Counted from the stretch's first letter, positions 27,136 to 35,714 are shown. The stretch: DNA of 64,000 bases from Streptomyces sp. cf386 (GCF_900103585.1 NZ_FNHV01000007.1:62001-126000), one strand, 5' to 3'. Notes: generated from the sequence alone by a model not told the origin. Numbers and translations: made by a program.

Positions 27136-28287
27136 ATGCCGTTGACCCCCGAGGACGTGCGGAACAAGCAGTTCACGACCGTCCGCCTCCGAGAAGGCTA
27201 TGACGAGGACGAGGTCGATGCCTTCCTCGATGAGGTCGAAGCCGAACTGACGCGCCTGCTCCGCGAGAACGAGGACCTGCGCGCCAAGCTGGCCGCGGCC
27301 ACGCGCGCTGCTGCCCAGAACCAGCAGAACATGCGCAAGCCTCCGGAACCGCCACAGGATCAGCAGGGCGGTATGCCTCAGCAGGGCGGGATGCCTCAGC
27401 AGGGTGGTATGCCCCAGCAGGGCATGCGCGGTCCCGGGGCTCCCGTACCCGCCGGGATATCGGGCCCGCCGCAGCAGCAGATGGGTGGCCCCATGGGTGG
27501 TCCGCCCCAGCTGCCGAGCGGTGCCCCGCAGCTGCCCGCCGGTCCCGGCGGTCAGGGTGGCCCTCAGGGGCCCGGTCCGATGGGCCAGGGTCCGGGGCCG
27601 ATGGGCCAGCCCCCCATGCAGCAGATGGGCGGCCCGATGGGCGGTCCTATGGGTGGCCCGATGGGCGGTCCCGGTCAGGGCGGCCCCGGCGGCGACAGCG
27701 CCGCACGCGTTCTGTCGCTCGCGCAGCAGACCGCCGACCAGGCGATCGCCGAGGCCCGTTCCGAGGCCAACAAGATCGTCGGCGAGGCGCGTTCGCGTGC
27801 CGAGGGTCTCGAGCGGGACGCCCGTGCCAAGGCTGACGCCCTGGAGCGGGACGCGCAGGAGAAGCACCGCGTCGCGATGGGCTCCCTGGAGTCCGCCCGC
27901 GCCACGCTGGAGCGCAAGGTCGAGGACCTGCGCGGCTTCGAGCGCGAGTACCGCACGCGGCTGAAGTCCTACCTCGAGTCCCAGCTGCGCCAGCTGGAGA
28001 CCCAGGCGGACGACTCGCTCGCCCCGCCGCGCACCCCGGCCACGGCATCCCTCCCGCCGTCCCCGGCGCCTTCCATGGCACCGGCCGGCGCGAGCGCCCC
28101 GTCGTACGGCGGCAACCAGACGATGGGCGGCGCCCCGTCTCCGGCTGCTCCGTCCTACGGCGGTCAGCAGCAGATGTCCCCGGCGATGACCCAGCCGATG
28201 GCACCGGTCCGGCCGCAGGGCCCGGGCCCCATGGGCCAGGCCCCGTCGCCGATGCGCGGGTTCCTCATCGACGAGGACGACAACTGA
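27136..28287 (+). CDS. divIVA: Polar growth protein DivIVA
   Basis: 383 aa from ATG 27136. N-terminal membrane/pole-binding domain MPLTPEDVRNKQFTTVRLRE with GYDEDEVDAFLDEVEAELTR, a short coiled coil, a low-complexity Gln/Gly/Pro/Met linker (about 65-190), the second long coiled coil (about 190-290; SLAQQTADQAIAEARSEANK and AQEKHRVAMGSLESARATLE) and a Pro-rich tail ending FLIDEDDN. It marks hyphal tips and drives apical growth, and is essential in Streptomyces. Last gene of the dcw cluster, followed by a strong terminator. Confidence 0.96.
   Translation: MPLTPEDVRNKQFTTVRLREGYDEDEVDAFLDEVEAELTRLLRENEDLRAKLAAATRAAAQNQQNMRKPPEPPQDQQGGMPQQGGMPQQGGMPQQGMRGPGAPVPAGISGPPQQQMGGPMGGPPQLPSGAPQLPAGPGGQGGPQGPGPMGQGPGPMGQPPMQQMGGPMGGPMGGPMGGPGQGGPGGDSAARVLSLAQQTADQAIAEARSEANKIVGEARSRAEGLERDARAKADALERDAQEKHRVAMGSLESARATLERKVEDLRGFEREYRTRLKSYLESQLRQLETQADDSLAPPRTPATASLPPSPAPSMAPAGASAPSYGGNQTMGGAPSPAAPSYGGQQQMSPAMTQPMAPVRPQGPGPMGQAPSPMRGFLIDEDDN
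27361..27423. repeat. 18-bp tandem repeats in the divIVA linker
   Basis: Three and a half copies of an 18-base unit encode QQGGMP. Neighbouring copies differ by one or two synonymous bases. The repeat lies within the disordered linker between the two coiled coils, so copy-number change would keep the frame. Confidence 0.8.
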
Positions 28288-28323
28288 CGGTTGGTAGTAC
28301 GCCGTAGGCGTCGGCAGCGTTCA

Positions 28324-28363
28324 GGGCGGGGCCCCGGATTTCGATCCGGGGCCCCGCCCTTTT
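28324..28363 (+). terminator. Rho-independent terminator after divIVA
   Basis: A perfect 16-bp GC stem (GGGCGGGGCCCCGGAT and complement) closed by a TTCG tetraloop and followed by TTTT. It starts 37 bases after the divIVA stop. One of the clearest terminators in the window. Confidence 0.9.
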
Positions 28364-28430
28364 GCTACGCGTGTTCACGGAGCTTGCGGTCTTTGTTCGG
28401 GGTTGGGTGCGGTGTCCTACGTACGCAATG

Positions 28431-28478
28431 CCGAAGGCCCGGGACCACCAAGATTCTTTGGTGGTCCCGGGCCTTCGG
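28431..28478. terminator. Very long bidirectional hairpin between divIVA and ileS
   Basis: CCGAAGGCCCGGGACCACCAA pairs perfectly with its complement over 21 bp, plus a G-T pair, around an ATTC loop. It lies 18 bases past the minus-strand ileS stop. There is no U tract on either strand. Most likely the ileS terminator and a barrier between convergent genes. Confidence 0.75.
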
Positions 28479-28496
28479 TCGTGCGGCTGAGCCTCG

Positions 28497-31400
28497 CTAC
28501 TGCTTGCGCAGGCGGAACGTCAGAGTCAGGCCCTCGTCCGTGAACGGGGAGCCGTATGTGTCGTCCGCCTCGCCCTGGGCGAAGTCCGTTGCCAGAACCT
28601 CGTCGGCGATGAGCTCGGCGTGCTCGCTCAGGGCCGCGATCGTCGCCGGGTCCGTCGCCGTCCAGCGCAGGGCGATACGGTCGGCCACGTCCAGGCCGCT
28701 GTTCTTGCGGGCCTCCTGGATCAGGCGGATCGCGTCACGGGCCAGGCCCGCGCGGCGCAGCTCCTCCGTGATCTCCAAGTCCAGGGCGACCGTCGCGCCG
28801 GAGTCGGACGCCACCGACCAACCCTCGCGCGGGGTCTCCGTGATGATCACCTCGTCCGGAGCCAGGGTGACCGTCTCGCCGTCGACCTCCACCGACGCCG
28901 TGCCCTCCCGCAGGGCCAGCGACAGGGCGGCGGCGTCCGCGTTCGCGACGGCCTTCGCCACATCCTGGACGCGCTTGCCGAACCGCTTGCCCAGGGCGCG
29001 GAAGTTGGCCTTGGCGGTGGTGTCGACCAGGCTGCCGCCCACCTCGGAGAGGGACGCCAGCGACGAGACGTTCAGCTCCTCGGTGATCTGCGTGTGCAGC
29101 TCGGGGCCGAGGGCCTCGAAGCCCGCGACCGCCACGAGAGCACGGGACAGCGGCTGGCGGGTCTTCACACCCGACTCCGCGCGCGTGGCGCGGCCCAGCT
29201 CGACCAGGCGGCGGACCAGGACCATCTGCTTCGACAGCTCGGGGTCGATCGCCGACAGGTCGGCCTCCGGCCAGGAGGAGAGGTGGACCGACTCCGGGGC
29301 GCCGGGGGTGACCGGGACGATCAGGTCCTGCCAGACCCGCTCGGTGATGAACGGGGTCAGCGGGGCCATCAGCTTGGTGACCGTCTCGACGACCTCGTGC
29401 AGGGTGCGCAGCGCTGCCTTGTCGCCCTGCCAGAAGCGGCGACGGGAGCGGCGGACGTACCAGTTGGACAGGTCGTCGACGAACGCCGACAGGAGCTTGC
29501 CGGCGCGCTGGGTGTCGTACGCCTCCAGGGACTGGGTCATCTGGTCGACCAGCGCGTGCAGTTCGGACAGCAGCCAGCGGTCCAGGACCGGGCGGTCGGC
29601 CGGGGCCGGGTCGGCAGCGGACGGCGCCCAGTTGGACGTACGGGCGTACAGGGCCTGGAAGGCGACCGTGTTCCAGTACGTCAGGAGCGTCTTGCGGACG
29701 ACCTCCTGGATCGTGCCGTGGCCCACGCGGCGTGCCGCCCACGGGGAGCCGCCTGCCGCCATGAACCAGCGCACCGCGTCCGCGCCGTGCTGGTCCATCA
29801 GCGGGATCGGCTGCAGGATGTTGCCCAGGTGCTTGGACATCTTGCGGCCGTCCTCGGCGAGGATGTGGCCGAGGCAGACGACGTTCTCGTACGACGACTT
29901 GTCGAAGACGAGCGTGCCGACGGCCATCAGCGTGTAGAACCAGCCCCGGGTCTGGTCGATGGCCTCGCTGATGAACTGCGCCGGGTAGCGGCTCTCGAAC
30001 AGCTCCTTGTTCTTGTACGGGTAGCCCCACTGTGCGAACGGCATCGAACCCGAGTCGTACCAGGCGTCGATGACCTCCGGCACGCGCGTGGCCGCCTTGC
30101 CGCAGCCGTCCTTCGGGCAGGCGAAGGTGACGTCGTCGATGAACGGGCGGTGCGGGTCAAGCTCGGACTGGTCGGTGCCGGTCAGCTCGGTGAGCTCCGC
30201 GCGGGAGCCGACACAGGTGAGGTGGTCGTCCTCACAGCGCCAGATCGGCAGCGGGGTGCCCCAGTAGCGGTTGCGGGACAGTGCCCAGTCGATGTTGTTG
30301 TTCAGCCAGTCGCCGTACCGGCCGTGCTTGACCGTGTCCGGGAACCAGTTGGTCTTCTCGTTCTCCTGGAGGAGACGGTCCTTGACGGCGGTGGTGCGGA
30401 TGTACCAGGACGGCTGCGCGTAGTAGAGCAGCGCGGTGTGGCAGCGCCAGCAGTGTGGGTAGCTGTGCTCGTACGGGATGTGCCGGAAGAGCAGGCCGCG
30501 CTGCTGGAGGTCTTCGGTGAGCTTTTCGTCCGCCTTCTTGAAGAAGACGCCGCCGACCAGGGGGACGTCCTCGTCGAAGGTGCCGTCCGGGCGGACGGGG
30601 TTCACGACGGGCAGGCCGTACGCGCGGCAGACCTTGAGGTCGTCCTCACCGAAGGCGGGGGACTGGTGGACCAGACCCGTGCCGTCCTCGGTGGTGACGT
30701 ACTCGGCGTTGACCACGTAGTGGGCCGGAGCGGGGAACTCGACCAGCTCGAAGGGGCGCTGATACGTCCAGCGCTCCATCTCGGCGCCGGTGAAGGACTG
30801 GCCGGTGGTCTCCCAGCCCTCGCCGAGGGCCTTCGCGACCAGCGGCTCGGCGACGACGAGCTTCTCCTCGCCGTCGGTCGCGACGACGTAGGTGACCTCG
30901 GGGTGCGCGGCCACGGCCGTGTTGGAGACGAGGGTCCAGGGCGTGGTCGTCCACACGAGGAGCGCGGCCTCGCCGGCGAGCGGGCCCGAGGTGAGCGGGA
31001 AACGGACGTACACCGAGGGGTCGACGACCGTCTCGTAGCCCTGCGCCAGCTCGTGGTCGGACAGGCCGGTGCCGCAGCGCGGGCACCAGGGGGCGACGCG
31101 GTGGTCCTGGACCAGCAGGCCCTTGTTGAAGATCTCCTTGAGCGACCACCAGACGGACTCGATGTACTCGGGTTCCATCGTGACGTAGGCGTCGTCGAGG
31201 TCGACCCAGTAGCCCATGCGCGTTGTCAGGTCGGAGAAGGCGTCGGTGTGGCGGAGCACGGACTCGCGGCACTTGGCGTTGAACTCGGCGATGCCGAACG
31301 CCTCGATGTCCTTCTTGCCGCTGAAGCCGAGCTCCTTCTCCACGGCCAGCTCGACCGGGAGGCCGTGGCAGTCCCAGCCGGCCTTGCGGGCCACGTGGTA

Positions 31401-31640
31401 GCCGCGCATGGTGCGGAACCGGGGGAAGACGTCCTTGAAGACGCGGGCCTCGATGTGGTGGGCGCCGGGCATGCCGTTGGCGGTGGGCGGGCCCTCGTAG
31501 AACACCCACTCCGGGCGGCCCTCGGACTGCTCCAGGCTCTTGGCGAAGATCTTCTGCTCGCGCCAGAAGTCGAGCACGGCGTGCTCGAGGGCGGGCAGGT
31601 CGACCTGGGCGGGCACCTGGCGGTACGTCGGCGTTGTCAT
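28497..31640 (-). CDS. ileS: Isoleucyl-tRNA synthetase (eukaryote-like type)
   Basis: 1047 aa from ATG 31640 (MTTPTYRQVPAQVDLPALEH) with GGAGGA upstream; the frame is open into the leader but that is the riboswitch. Class I motifs: HIGH-region GPPTANGMPGAHHIEARVF and KMSKS-region EDGRKMSKHLGNILQP. CP1 editing-domain sequence includes LVWTTTPWTLVSNTAVAAHP. Paired Cys in APWCPRCGTGLS and YPHCWRCHTALL suggest zinc sites. There is no C-terminal zinc finger like that of the E. coli enzyme; length and motifs fit the type II, eukaryote-like IleS. Charges tRNA-Ile. Controlled by the T-box leader upstream. Confidence 0.95.
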   Translation of the reverse strand: MTTPTYRQVPAQVDLPALEHAVLDFWREQKIFAKSLEQSEGRPEWVFYEGPPTANGMPGAHHIEARVFKDVFPRFRTMRGYHVARKAGWDCHGLPVELAVEKELGFSGKKDIEAFGIAEFNAKCRESVLRHTDAFSDLTTRMGYWVDLDDAYVTMEPEYIESVWWSLKEIFNKGLLVQDHRVAPWCPRCGTGLSDHELAQGYETVVDPSVYVRFPLTSGPLAGEAALLVWTTTPWTLVSNTAVAAHPEVTYVVATDGEEKLVVAEPLVAKALGEGWETTGQSFTGAEMERWTYQRPFELVEFPAPAHYVVNAEYVTTEDGTGLVHQSPAFGEDDLKVCRAYGLPVVNPVRPDGTFDEDVPLVGGVFFKKADEKLTEDLQQRGLLFRHIPYEHSYPHCWRCHTALLYYAQPSWYIRTTAVKDRLLQENEKTNWFPDTVKHGRYGDWLNNNIDWALSRNRYWGTPLPIWRCEDDHLTCVGSRAELTELTGTDQSELDPHRPFIDDVTFACPKDGCGKAATRVPEVIDAWYDSGSMPFAQWGYPYKNKELFESRYPAQFISEAIDQTRGWFYTLMAVGTLVFDKSSYENVVCLGHILAEDGRKMSKHLGNILQPIPLMDQHGADAVRWFMAAGGSPWAARRVGHGTIQEVVRKTLLTYWNTVAFQALYARTSNWAPSAADPAPADRPVLDRWLLSELHALVDQMTQSLEAYDTQRAGKLLSAFVDDLSNWYVRRSRRRFWQGDKAALRTLHEVVETVTKLMAPLTPFITERVWQDLIVPVTPGAPESVHLSSWPEADLSAIDPELSKQMVLVRRLVELGRATRAESGVKTRQPLSRALVAVAGFEALGPELHTQITEELNVSSLASLSEVGGSLVDTTAKANFRALGKRFGKRVQDVAKAVANADAAALSLALREGTASVEVDGETVTLAPDEVIITETPREGWSVASDSGATVALDLEITEELRRAGLARDAIRLIQEARKNSGLDVADRIALRWTATDPATIAALSEHAELIADEVLATDFAQGEADDTYGSPFTDEGLTLTFRLRKQ

Positions 31641-31926
31641 CAGCGAGCTTCCTCCGGCGGACTTGCTGCCTTCCGTCCGGAGGGACGAGAGCCGTGTCTT
31701 TCCGTACGCCGGTTTCGGCGCGCTCCCGCGGTACCACCCTCCTTGGCCCTCCGACGCGGGGTATGCGCCGATGAGCCCCCTCATTGGGGTCGCGATGCCG
31801 GTTCTACTCGCCTTCGAGAGGCTTTCTTCCGGCGGCTCCGGGGTGATCTTCACGTCGCGCTCGCCCCCGGGCTTCCACCGTCCCCGGGTCGCTCTGGGCT
31901 GCGTACGCCGCTACTCGTCCCCATCC
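31641..31926 (-). promoter_or_regulatory. T-box riboswitch (translational) of ileS
   Basis: On the minus strand the leader holds the T-box sequence AGGGTGGTACCGCG (31740-31727), whose TGGT pairs with the ACCA end of uncharged tRNA-Ile. Stem I base GGGG (31922-31919) can pair with CCCC (31843-31840). It encloses an AGTA/GAA loop-E-like pair and specifier triplet ATC (31847-31845), an Ile codon. The ribosome site CCGGAGG (31657-31651) pairs perfectly with CCTCCGG (31683-31677) to form a sequestrator. GGAGGG just 5' of the T-box can instead capture that anti-ribosome-site strand. This is the architecture of actinobacterial ileS T-boxes: uncharged tRNA-Ile frees the ribosome site. Confidence 0.9.
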
Positions 31927-32234
31927 ATGCTTTTCGCTCCGCCCAGTGTACGGCGCCGCGCGGACAGCGGCCGACCGGATTTCCGGGCCGTGGGGGTGGG
32001 GACTCGGTTCAGGCCGGGCTGACCCGAATGGCGCGGTACGTGTGTTCGGAATCTGGGACGTTCGGCTCGGCGGCATACCCGGCGGGGAGCTGGGCACAAC
32101 GCATGCAGGTCGGCCGCGCGACATGTGCGAGGCGGGCGAATCGGGCGGTGTGCCCCGTTGCCGCGGGACTCAAGTCGATTTATCGTCCCAGCACGATTCG
32201 CGAGCAAGATCACAATATGTGAAGGGGCCGCGGC

Positions 32235-33536
32235 ATGGTGGCGAAGAAGACCGCCGTAGAGCAGTCGGCGTCGAGCAGATCCACACATGCGGATGCGGCC
32301 GACGGTGCGGCCAAGAACGTGGGTGGGAAGAAGGCTGCGCAGGGGGGTACCGCGGGGGCGGGGGCGCGGGGTGGGAAGTCGGTGAAGTCGGTGAAGTCGG
32401 CCGCGAAAGGGGCTGCGAAGTCCGGCGGGAAAGCGGTGGGGAGGAAGGCGGAGGCTCCTGAGGCGGTCGGTAAGAAGGCTGCCGCGTCGAAGATCGCCGC
32501 CAAGGAGGGCGCCGTCGAGAAGGCGGCGGCGAAGAAGGTGACCGCTTCCCAGAGCGCTGCTGCGAAGAAGGTGGTCGAGGGGGAGGGGGCGGGGCAGAAG
32601 GCGGCCGAGAAAGCCGTCTCCAGGGGGAGCGCCGGCAAGGGAACGGCGGCCGATCAGGGCGTCGGGAAGAAGGCAGTCGCGACGGTCGCGGGGAAGGCAG
32701 GTGCCGGGAAGGAGGCGGCCACGAAGGCGGCCGGGAGGGCGGGCGCCGGGAAAGAGACGGCCGGTAAGAGGGCCTCCGGTGGGCAGGGCGCCGGTGTGGT
32801 GGCGGGCGCTGTGGAAGGGGCTGTGGTGGAAGAAGCCGTCGTGGAAGCGGGCGCTGTCGAGAAGGGCACCTCAGGGAGGAGTGCCCCCAAGAAGAGCGCG
32901 GCCAAGAAAGACGCGGTCAAGAAGAGCGCCTCCGGCAAGAGGGCGGTCAAGGGGAGCGCGGGTGCGCAGGGAGCGGCCGGGAAGCGCGCGGTCGCCGAGA
33001 GCAGGGTCAAGAAGGTCGGCGCGGCGCAGGCCGCGGAGCAGACGGGAGCCACGACGGTGGTTGCGAAGAAGACTCCTGGCACGGCCGCGGCGGCGAAGAC
33101 CGCCGTTCCCAAGGCACGCCTCGCCGCGGTGGTGGAGCCCGGCGAGCTCGCGGTGCGCCCCGGTGAGGACCCCTGGACCACGGAGGAGGTCGAGGAGGCG
33201 CGGGCCGAGCTGATGGCCGAGGTGATGCGGCTGCGTGAGGAGATCACGTCGTCCGAGCAGTCCCTCGTCGGCCTGATGCGGGACTCCGGGGACGGCGCGG
33301 GCGACGACCAGGCCGACACCGGCGCGAAGAACATCACGCGCGAGCACGAGCTGGCGCTCGCCGCCAACGCGCGCGAGATGCTCGAACAGACCGAGCGTGC
33401 CCTGGAGCGGCTCGACGCCGGCACGTACGGCCTGTGCGAGAACTGCGGCAACCCGATCGGCAAGGCACGGATGCAGGCCTTCCCGCGCGCGACCCTCTGC
33501 GTCGAGTGCAAGCAGAAGCAGGAACGCCGGTACTGA
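32235..33536 (+). CDS. Lys/Ala-rich histone-like N-terminus fused to DksA/TraR zinc finger
   Basis: 433 aa from ATG 32235 behind AAGGGG. Residues 1 to about 290 are a low-complexity, very basic Ala/Lys/Gly tract resembling histone H1 C-terminal tails (KKSASGKRAVKGSAGAQGAA type). Residues about 310-433 are a DksA/TraR-like coiled coil (WTTEEVEEARAELMAEVMRL...ELALAANAREMLEQTERAL) with zinc finger LCENCGNPIGKARMQAF and LCVECKQKQERRY. DksA-like proteins enter the RNA polymerase secondary channel; the basic tail should bind DNA or RNA. The pairing suggests a nucleoid- or polymerase-associated regulator (inference). It sits just upstream of lspA. Confidence 0.85.
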   Translation: MVAKKTAVEQSASSRSTHADAADGAAKNVGGKKAAQGGTAGAGARGGKSVKSVKSAAKGAAKSGGKAVGRKAEAPEAVGKKAAASKIAAKEGAVEKAAAKKVTASQSAAAKKVVEGEGAGQKAAEKAVSRGSAGKGTAADQGVGKKAVATVAGKAGAGKEAATKAAGRAGAGKETAGKRASGGQGAGVVAGAVEGAVVEEAVVEAGAVEKGTSGRSAPKKSAAKKDAVKKSASGKRAVKGSAGAQGAAGKRAVAESRVKKVGAAQAAEQTGATTVVAKKTPGTAAAAKTAVPKARLAAVVEPGELAVRPGEDPWTTEEVEEARAELMAEVMRLREEITSSEQSLVGLMRDSGDGAGDDQADTGAKNITREHELALAANAREMLEQTERALERLDAGTYGLCENCGNPIGKARMQAFPRATLCVECKQKQERRY

Positions 33537-33606
33537 CCGGTAGGCGGGTGCCCCTGGACGTGCCGTACTCTCGTGCTCAGTCAGGTACCTAGGTTGAGGG
33601 ACTCAC

Positions 33607-34218
33607 GTGGCAGAGGCGGAGCGCATCATCGGTACGCCGGATACCCCAGAGGCGGCGGGAGCCGAGTCGGAGCGGTCCGACGCGGACGCGAAGGCTGACG
33701 CGTCGCAGTCCGGCACGGCCGAGCGGCCCCGGGGCAAGCGCCGGATCGCCGTGCTGTTCGGAGTCGCCGCGTTCGCGTACGCCCTTGACCTGATCAGCAA
33801 GATGATCGTGGTAGCCAAGCTGGAGCATCACCCGCCGATCGAGATCATCGGGGACTGGCTGAAGTTCGAGGCGATCCGCAACGCGGGCGCGGCCTTCGGC
33901 TTCGGCGAGGCCTTCACCGTGATCTTCACGGTGATCGCGGCGGCCGTGATCGTGGTGATCGCCCGGCTCGCCCGCAAGCTGTACAGCCTGCCCTGGGCGA
34001 TCGCGCTCGGCATGCTGCTCGGCGGTGCGCTCGGCAACCTCACCGACCGGATCTTCCGCTCACCGGGCGTCTTCGAGGGCGCGGTCGTGGACTTCATCGC
34101 GCCCAAGCACTTCGCCGTGTTCAACCTGGCCGACTCGGCGATCGTGTGCGGCGGCATCCTGATCGTGCTGCTGTCGTTCAAGGGGCTGGACCCGGACGGG
34201 ACCGTCCACAAGGACTGA
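33607..34218 (+). CDS. lspA: Lipoprotein signal peptidase LspA
   Basis: 203 aa from GTG 33607. About 45 acidic, hydrophilic N-terminal residues precede the usual four TM helices. Motifs: AYALDLISKMIVVAKLE, EAIRNAGAAFGFGEAF, and the catalytic Asp pair in GGALGNLTDRIF and FNLADSAIVCGGIL. Cleaves prolipoprotein signal peptides at the membrane. The long N-terminal extension is common in streptomycetes. Followed by an rluD-like gene as in many bacteria. Confidence 0.94.
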   Translation: MAEAERIIGTPDTPEAAGAESERSDADAKADASQSGTAERPRGKRRIAVLFGVAAFAYALDLISKMIVVAKLEHHPPIEIIGDWLKFEAIRNAGAAFGFGEAFTVIFTVIAAAVIVVIARLARKLYSLPWAIALGMLLGGALGNLTDRIFRSPGVFEGAVVDFIAPKHFAVFNLADSAIVCGGILIVLLSFKGLDPDGTVHKD

Positions 34219-34290
34219 GCCCGCGAGGCCGCCCGAGGTTATCCACAGGCTCCGTACGGGGGTGTCTCACCCGTCCGGCATACTCGTCGG

Positions 34291-35235
34291 GTGAGCACGA
34301 TTCCCGAGATCCGTACCCTGCCCGTGCCCGACGGCCTGGAGGGCGAGCGCGTCGACGCCGCCATCTCCCGCATGTTCGGCTTCTCCCGTACGAAGGCGGC
34401 GGAGCTCGCCGCCGCGGGGAAGGTCACGGTCGACGGGTCGGTGGTCGGGAAGTCCGAGCGGGTGCACGGCGGGGCCTGGCTCGAGGTCGAGATGCCGCAG
34501 GCGCCCGCGCCGGTGCAGATCGTCGCCGAGCCGGTCGAGGGCATGGAGATCGTCCACGACGACGATGACGTGGTGGTGATCGTCAAGCCGGTCGGCGTCG
34601 CCGCACACCCCAGTCCCGGTTGGACCGGGCCGACCGTCATCGGCGGGCTGGCCGCGGCCGGCTACCGGATCTCCACCTCCGGTGCCGCCGAGCGCCAGGG
34701 CATCGTGCACCGGCTCGACGTGGGCACGTCGGGGCTGATGGCCGTCGCCAAGTCCGAGTACGCGTACACGTCGCTGAAGCGCCAGTTCAAGGAGCGCACG
34801 GTCGACAAGCGGTACCACACCCTCGTCCAGGGCCACCCCGACCCGACCAGCGGCACCATCGACGCGCCTATCGGCCGCCACCCCAACCACGACTACAAGT
34901 GGGCTGTCACGGCCGAGGGCAAGCCGTCCGTCACGCACTACGACCTCATCGAGGCGTTCCGCGCGGCCTCGCTGCTCGACGTGAAACTGGAGACCGGCCG
35001 CACCCACCAGATCCGCGTCCACATGGCGGCCCATCGCCACCCCTGTGTCGGCGACCTCACCTACGGCGCCGACCCGACCCTCGCCAAGCGGCTCCGCCTG
35101 ACCCGCCAGTGGCTGCACGCCGTCCGGCTCGGCTTCGAGCACCCCGGGGACGGGCAGTGGGTGGAGTTCGAGAGCGGCTACCCGGCCGACCTGCAGAAGG
35201 CTCTGGACCAGGTCCGTGAGGAGACGTGGGCATGA
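34291..35235 (+). CDS. RluA/RluD-family 23S rRNA pseudouridine synthase
   Basis: 314 aa from GTG 34291. N-terminal S4 RNA-binding domain (LEGERVDAAISRMFGFSRTK...AGKVTVDGSVVGKSERV, residues about 12-75), then the pseudouridine synthase domain with VVVIVKPVGVAAHPSPG, catalytic motif IVHRLDVGTSGLMAVAKS, VDKRYHTLVQGHPDPTSGTI and TGRTHQIRVHMAAHRHPCVG. Converts specific uridines, probably of 23S rRNA helix 69 as in RluD. It overlaps the following GNAT gene by 4 bases. Confidence 0.93.
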   Translation: MSTIPEIRTLPVPDGLEGERVDAAISRMFGFSRTKAAELAAAGKVTVDGSVVGKSERVHGGAWLEVEMPQAPAPVQIVAEPVEGMEIVHDDDDVVVIVKPVGVAAHPSPGWTGPTVIGGLAAAGYRISTSGAAERQGIVHRLDVGTSGLMAVAKSEYAYTSLKRQFKERTVDKRYHTLVQGHPDPTSGTIDAPIGRHPNHDYKWAVTAEGKPSVTHYDLIEAFRAASLLDVKLETGRTHQIRVHMAAHRHPCVGDLTYGADPTLAKRLRLTRQWLHAVRLGFEHPGDGQWVEFESGYPADLQKALDQVREETWA

Positions 35236-35714
35236 GCTCTCCGGCGGCCGTCCCGTCGTATGCCGTCCGCGTCGCCGAGGAGCCGGCCGACCGCGAGGCC
35301 TGTTTCGCGGTGCGCAAGGAGGTCTTCGTCGGGGAGCAGGGGGTTCCCGAGGACATCGAGTACGACGCCTACGACGCCACCGCCGTGCATGTGCTGGCGA
35401 TCCGGGAGGACGGCGTGCCGCTCGGGACCGGTCGGCTGCTGTACGGCGAGGCGGCCTCGGCGAAGGTCGACGGTGATCCGTCGGTGGGGTCGCTGGGGCG
35501 GCTCGCGGTGACGCAGGCGGCGCGTGGGCTCGGTGTCGGGGCGGCCCTGGTGCGGGCCATCGAGGAGGCGGCACGCGCGCGTGGGCTCGCGGCCGTGGAT
35601 CTGCACGCGCAGACGCACGCGCTGGGGTTCTACGAGCGGCTGGGGTACGTGGCCTACGGGCCGGAGTTCCCTGACGCGGGGATACCGCACCGGGCGATGC
35701 GGCGCGCTCTGTAG
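35232..35714 (+). CDS. GNAT-family N-acetyltransferase (ElaA-like)
   Basis: 160 aa from ATG 35232, overlapping the previous stop (ATGA); GTG 35226 is a possible start two codons earlier. The acetyl-CoA loop is RLAVTQAARGLGVGAALVRA, with LHAQTHALGFYERLGYVAYG near the C-terminus. The N-terminus CFAVRKEVFVGEQGVPEDIE is typical of the ElaA/YjcF-like subgroup, which acetylates small molecules or proteins; substrate unknown. Co-transcribed with the rluD-like gene. Confidence 0.85.
   Translation: MSSPAAVPSYAVRVAEEPADREACFAVRKEVFVGEQGVPEDIEYDAYDATAVHVLAIREDGVPLGTGRLLYGEAASAKVDGDPSVGSLGRLAVTQAARGLGVGAALVRAIEEAARARGLAAVDLHAQTHALGFYERLGYVAYGPEFPDAGIPHRAMRRAL

Noticed and set aside
27136..28287. 18-bp repeats in divIVA as a possible CRISPR-like array
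   Set aside because: Units are contiguous with no spacers and encode an in-frame peptide repeat.
32235..33130. Long low-complexity Lys/Ala tract as a possible frameshifted or non-coding region
   Set aside because: The frame is continuous from a good ribosome site into an intact DksA zinc finger, and composition matches histone-like tails of actinobacteria.
34238..34247. TTATCCACAG, a DnaA-box-like word between lspA and the rluD-like gene
   Set aside because: Isolated occurrence in a 72-base gap; no origin features and dnaE nearby is not an origin marker.
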